Shown: in pieces, positions 60,649 to 64,000 of the stretch
How the letters are laid out: the number at the start of each line of letters is the position of its first letter
Numbering within the stretch: position 1 is the first letter of the stretch
Origin: JANWVO01 sp964458495
Lineage (GTDB): Bacteria > Acidobacteriota > Terriglobia > Bryobacterales > Bryobacteraceae
Length of the DNA stretch: 64,000 bases
NCBI GenBank assembly: GCA_964458495.1
Contig: CAYWJB010000006.1
Span: 1 to 64,000, forward strand
Direction of reading: 5' to 3'
Notes under the pieces: generated by a model
Seen by the model: the letters and a program-made list of their open reading frames with translations, nothing else
What the model was told of the DNA's origin: nothing
The model's database searches: none
Translations under genes and position numbers: made by a program

Positions 60649-61992
60649 GTGAGCACGATTGCCGAACCCCGTCCCGCCGTGATGAGCGCGCGCATGGCCC
60701 TCGCCGCCCCCAGGCGGCGCATGCACGCCGGAGAGTTCGCCGTCGATTTGCTCCGGCAGACGCTCTGGAACATCCGCCGCAACAAGCTCCGCAGTTTCCT
60801 CACCCTGTTCGGCATCGCCTGGGGGATCGCCTCGCTCGTGCTCATGTCCTCGCTCTCGGACGGCTTCCGCCAGGGGCAGCGCAAGAACATGTCGCAGATC
60901 GGCGACAACATCGTGTTCGTCTTCGGCGGCGTCACCGAGGAGCAGGCGGGCGGGCAGCGCGCCGGCCGCCGCATCCGCCTCCGCGAGTCCGACGTCGATC
61001 TCATCCGCGCCAACTGTCCCGCCGTCGCCGTCGTCTCCCCCGAGCACAAAACGTGGGACGTCCCGGCGCGCAGCTCAACCAACGCCGGGCGCTTCCTCAC
61101 CGTCGGCGTGAACCCTGAATACCTCAAGCTGCGCAACCTGCCCGTCGAAACCGGCCGTCCCGTCTCGGACGCCGACGTGCGCGAAACTCGCCGCGTCGCC
61201 GTGCTCGGAGCCAGCGTCCGCAAGCAGCTCTTCGAGCACAACCCGCGCCCCATCGGAGAACGGATCCACATCAACAACTACCCGTTCGAAGTCATCGGGG
61301 TGATGAGCGAGAAGGAGCAGAACAGCTCCTACGACGGCTGGGACAACGACAAGATCCTCATTCCCCACACCACCCTCCTGCGCGACCTGCCTGCCGACCG
61401 CGAAGTCTACGCCGAACACCGCGTCTACGGCTTCCTCTACCGCCCCGCCGACATCTCCAAGTGGGAGGAGGCGCAGCAGCAGGTGCGCGCCGTCCTTGGC
61501 CGCGCCCACGGCTTCTCGCCTACGGACAAGGGCGCCCTCCGCATCTTCGATTCCATCGAAAGCGCCCAGATGTTCGACGCCATCTTCAACGCCACCGAGA
61601 TCTTTCTCGCCGCCGTCGCCTTGATCACGCTCTCCCTCGGCGGCATCGGCGTCATGAACACCATGATGATCGCTGTCGCCGAGCGCACCAACGAAATCGG
61701 GCTGAAGAAAGCTCTCGGCGCCACCCGCACACGCATCCTGCTCGATTTCTTCCTCGAAGGCGCTTTCCTCGCCGTGCTGAGCGGCGCCGCAGGACTGCTG
61801 CTCACTCTCTGCGTCTCGAGCGCCGTCAACTCGCTGCCCCTGCCGGCGATGTTCGCCGGGTTGCCCGTTCAGTGGAAGACGCTCGCGCTCGCCGCAGCCG
61901 CGCTCGGGACCATCGCCGTTGCCTCCGCGCTCCCCCCTGCCCGCCGTGCGGCTGCGCTGACGCCTGTGGAGGCGCTGCGCTACGAGAGGTGA
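60649..61992 (+). CDS. MacB/FtsX-type ABC transporter permease
   Basis: 447 residues, GTG start with AGGAAGG upstream. A long polar N-terminus leads to helix 1 (about 48-68, FLTLFGIAWGIASLVLMSSL), a periplasmic MacB_PCD domain (70-310) and three C-terminal helices of the FtsX domain (325-440) with the EIGLKKALGAT segment. It has the shape of MacB-like mechanotransmission or efflux permeases. No ABC ATPase or membrane-fusion gene is next to it. Confidence 0.92.
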   Translation: MSTIAEPRPAVMSARMALAAPRRRMHAGEFAVDLLRQTLWNIRRNKLRSFLTLFGIAWGIASLVLMSSLSDGFRQGQRKNMSQIGDNIVFVFGGVTEEQAGGQRAGRRIRLRESDVDLIRANCPAVAVVSPEHKTWDVPARSSTNAGRFLTVGVNPEYLKLRNLPVETGRPVSDADVRETRRVAVLGASVRKQLFEHNPRPIGERIHINNYPFEVIGVMSEKEQNSSYDGWDNDKILIPHTTLLRDLPADREVYAEHRVYGFLYRPADISKWEEAQQQVRAVLGRAHGFSPTDKGALRIFDSIESAQMFDAIFNATEIFLAAVALITLSLGGIGVMNTMMIAVAERTNEIGLKKALGATRTRILLDFFLEGAFLAVLSGAAGLLLTLCVSSAVNSLPLPAMFAGLPVQWKTLALAAAALGTIAVASALPPARRAAALTPVEALRYER

Positions 61993-61995
61993 AAC

Positions 61996-63255
61996 ATGGG
62001 CTGGCGCTTTATCTTCTCCGAAAGCCTCGCGGCGCTGCGCTTCTACCGCCACCGCACCCTCTTCACCACGCTCAGCTTGGCGTGGGGCGTCGCCTGCTTC
62101 GTCATCCTCATGAGCTTCGGCGAAGGGTTCGAGCGCGCCCTCGTCAAAGCTTTCACCGCCGTCGGGCAGGACCTCATCATCACCTTCGGCGGGCAAACCA
62201 GCCAGCAGGCGGGCGGCATGCGCACCGGCCGCAAAATCCGCCTCGAATACGACCACGCCGCCTTGATCAAGGAAAGTGTTCCCCTGGTCGACCTCCTCTC
62301 GCCCGAGATCATGCGCCACGGCCTCAAAATGCAGTACCGCGGCAAGGAAAAAGAAGCCACCATCCGCGCCGTCTGGCCCGAGTACAGCGTTATCCGAAAC
62401 ATCAAGATCACGGATGGCCGGTGGATCAACGAAGACGACCGCATGCGCCGCCACCGCGTCGCCGTCCTCGGCCATGAGGTCGCCAAAGAAGTCTTCGGCG
62501 AGGCGCCCGCCGTGAACGAGGAGATCACTCTGAACGGGCTGCGCTTCACCGTCATCGGCGTCATCGACAACAAGCTCCAGATTTCGAACTACAACCGCCG
62601 CGACAACCAGTGCATTTTTATCCCTTACGAGACGTTTTCCGTGTTTGGAGACATCCAGTATCCTCGGTATTATGTCTGGCGGCCCGCCACTCCGGATTCG
62701 CGCGACCGCGCGATGCAGATGGTGCGGGCGAAGCTCGCCGAACTGCACCGCTTCTCCCCCACCGATGAAAAGGCCGTGGAAATCCTCGCCTTCTCCAAGT
62801 TCATGAACATCATCACCGGCATGTCGCTCGCCGTGAAGCTGCTGCTCGGCTTCATCGGCGCGCTCACCCTCGCCATCGGGGGCGTGGGACTGGCCAACAT
62901 CATGCTCGCGTCGGTGCTCGAGCGCACGCGCGAGATCGGCACCGTGCAGGCCCTGGGTGCGCCGCGCCGCGCCATTCTGCGCCAGTTCCTGTGCGAAGCG
63001 ACGCTCGTCGTCCTCGCCGGCGGCGCGCTCGGCGTGCTGTTTGGCTACGCAGCCACGGCGGTCATCGGCTCCATGCCGTTCCTCGGACCGGCGTTCCAGG
63101 ACACCACCGGCGTCGGCGACATCCGCCTCCTCGTCGGCCTCAAGCCCGTGCTCGTCTCCATGGGCGTGCTGCTCGCCGTGGGTCTCGTCGCCGCTATCGC
63201 GCCGGCGATCCGCGCCGCCCGCCTCGATCCCATCCAGGCGCTGCACTACGAATAG
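61996..63255 (+). CDS. MacB/FtsX-type ABC transporter permease, second copy
   Basis: 419 residues, 3 nt after the first permease. The topology is the same: helix 1 near 20-42, MacB_PCD domain to about 275, three FtsX helices after that, with EIGTVQALGAP. Both proteins share the G-x-Q-A-G-G motif (GGQTSQQAGGMRTGRKIRLE here), so they are paralogues made by duplication. They probably form a heterodimer driven by an ATPase encoded elsewhere. Confidence 0.92.
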   Translation: MGWRFIFSESLAALRFYRHRTLFTTLSLAWGVACFVILMSFGEGFERALVKAFTAVGQDLIITFGGQTSQQAGGMRTGRKIRLEYDHAALIKESVPLVDLLSPEIMRHGLKMQYRGKEKEATIRAVWPEYSVIRNIKITDGRWINEDDRMRRHRVAVLGHEVAKEVFGEAPAVNEEITLNGLRFTVIGVIDNKLQISNYNRRDNQCIFIPYETFSVFGDIQYPRYYVWRPATPDSRDRAMQMVRAKLAELHRFSPTDEKAVEILAFSKFMNIITGMSLAVKLLLGFIGALTLAIGGVGLANIMLASVLERTREIGTVQALGAPRRAILRQFLCEATLVVLAGGALGVLFGYAATAVIGSMPFLGPAFQDTTGVGDIRLLVGLKPVLVSMGVLLAVGLVAAIAPAIRAARLDPIQALHYE

Positions 63256-63264
63256 AGGCGGCGC

Positions 63265-63270
63265 TATACT
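63265..63270 (+). promoter_or_regulatory. -10-like element of the MFS gene (leaderless arrangement)
   Basis: TATACT lies 9 nt before the TTG at 63280, with no ribosome binding site between them. Confidence 0.4.
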
Positions 63271-63279
63271 GGCGCCACG

Positions 63280-64000
63280 TTGCGTTTCTTCGAGGGCATC
63301 TTCAGCACCCCCCGATGGCGCGCGCTCTGGGCGGCGCAGCTCGGCTTCCTGCTCGATGCGATGGACGTGCTGCTGTACGTCTTCGCGCTGGCGTCGCTGC
63401 GGCAGGAGTTCGGCTGGACCAAAGCGCAGGCGGGGCTGGCAGCCTCAGCCACGCTGCTGGCGAGCGCGGCGGGAGGCGTGGCCGCGGGCTTCCTCAGCGA
63501 CCGCATCGGGCGCAGGCGGACGCTGATCTACACGATCCTGCTGTACTCGTTCGCCTCTGCGGGCACGGCGGCCTCGCGCGGGCTTGCCGATCTGGTGTTC
63601 TGGCGCGCGCTCGTCGGGCTGGGGCTGGGCGGCGAGTGGAGCGCTGGCGCGACGCTGGTGGCCGAATGGTGGCCCGCGGAGCACCGCGCCAAGGCGGCGA
63701 GCTTCATGCAATCGGGCTGGGCGCTGGGCTACATGGCGGCGGCAGGGGTAACGGCGCTGATTCTGCCGCGCTGCGGCTGGCGCGTGCTGTTCCTCGCCGG
63801 CGTGCTGCCGGCATTGCTCACGCTTTACATCCGGCGCAAGGTGGAAGAGCCGCAGGTGTGGCGCGAGCAGCGCGCCCGCAGCCCGTGGAATGCCATCTTC
63901 CGCCCGCCGCACCTGCGCTTCACCGTGCTGGCGACCACTCTCGCCACCAGCGTGCTGTTCGCCTACTGGGGCCTGTTCACATGGCTGCCCGGCTTCCTCT
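63280..64000 (+). CDS. MFS transporter, 5' part (cut by window end)
   Basis: 240 codons are visible from a TTG at 63280; no stop is reached. Helices 1-6 are present: LGFLLDAMDVLLYVFALASL, then GFLSDRIGRRRT (the MFS loop 2-3 motif), LGGEWSAGATLVAEWWPAEHRAKA (helix 4-5 region) and QSGWALGYMAAAG. The wording is that of the aromatic-acid/sialic-acid:H+ symporter subfamily. It begins 24 nt after the permease pair but has its own -10-like element. The substrate is unknown. Confidence 0.88.
   Translation, partial: MRFFEGIFSTPRWRALWAAQLGFLLDAMDVLLYVFALASLRQEFGWTKAQAGLAASATLLASAAGGVAAGFLSDRIGRRRTLIYTILLYSFASAGTAASRGLADLVFWRALVGLGLGGEWSAGATLVAEWWPAEHRAKAASFMQSGWALGYMAAAGVTALILPRCGWRVLFLAGVLPALLTLYIRRKVEEPQVWREQRARSPWNAIFRPPHLRFTVLATTLATSVLFAYWGLFTWLPGFL

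Overview
The window is a high-GC bacterial chromosome segment. I infer an Acidobacteriota origin, close to the Bryobacterales/Solibacter group. The basis is the gene mix: Tat-exported Gfo/Idh/MocA oxidoreductases, sugar-phosphate isomerases, ThuA-domain proteins, a sulfatase, bactofilin, many small secreted hypotheticals and a probable PPi-type PEP carboxykinase. No rRNA or marker gene here fixes the taxon. I count about 55 protein genes, two tRNAs, one truncated integrase, and no CRISPR array or intact insertion sequence.

Layout. 1-9.3 kb: the start of a minus-strand gene, a membrane protein, a zinc-peptidase-like TPR protein, a response regulator, then a plus-strand operon (O-methyltransferase, DUF4380, lipoprotein, alpha/beta hydrolase, alkaline phosphatase). 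9.3-16.1 kb: RidA and CMD proteins, a Gfo/Idh oxidoreductase, beta-carbonic anhydrase, sucC-sucD-ndk (minus) and trpD. 16.1-28.4 kb: REP-like palindromes, a degenerate receiver, malQ, a VanX-type dipeptidase, GYF/DUF2752/galK, a sodium:solute symporter, a membrane HD-GYP/GAF/GGDEF protein, a CpsB-type phosphatase and a fatty-acid desaturase. 28.4-35.1 kb: an exported RraA-like protein, the probable PPi-PEPCK, then bactofilin-methyltransferase-AI-2E permease. 35.2-42.4 kb: a GAF protein, a Ycf48-like propeller, two isomerases, a double ThuA protein, a small membrane protein and a sulfatase. 42.4-43.8 kb: tRNA-Thr, an integrase remnant and tRNA-Ser. 43.8-50 kb: a RibBA homologue with a degenerate second half, then GH9, GH5-like and GH2 glycosidases. 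50-54 kb: ECF sigma / membrane protein / DUF4252 operon and a membrane pyrophosphatase. 54.3-59.5 kb: a molybdopterin oxidoreductase (PsrABC-like) operon that also carries two YeeE/YedE sulfur-transport halves. 59.6-64 kb: a histone-deacetylase-like hydrolase, two MacB-type permeases without an ATPase, and a truncated MFS gene.

How the parts may work together (inference). PPi links the probable PPi-PEPCK, which makes or uses PPi at the PEP/oxaloacetate node, with the membrane pyrophosphatase, which turns PPi into an ion gradient. The sulfur operon combines a periplasmic Mo enzyme with importers for reduced sulfur. The glycosidases, malQ, galK, isomerases and sulfatase fit a polysaccharide-degrading heterotroph.

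At larger scale, the plus strand looks C-rich in roughly 0-11.5 kb, G-rich from about 12 to 42 kb and C-rich again from about 43.8 to 63 kb, largely regardless of gene direction. The second switch falls on the tRNA/integrase-remnant site. Several genes have a -10-like hexamer only 6-9 nt before the start codon, which suggests leaderless transcripts.
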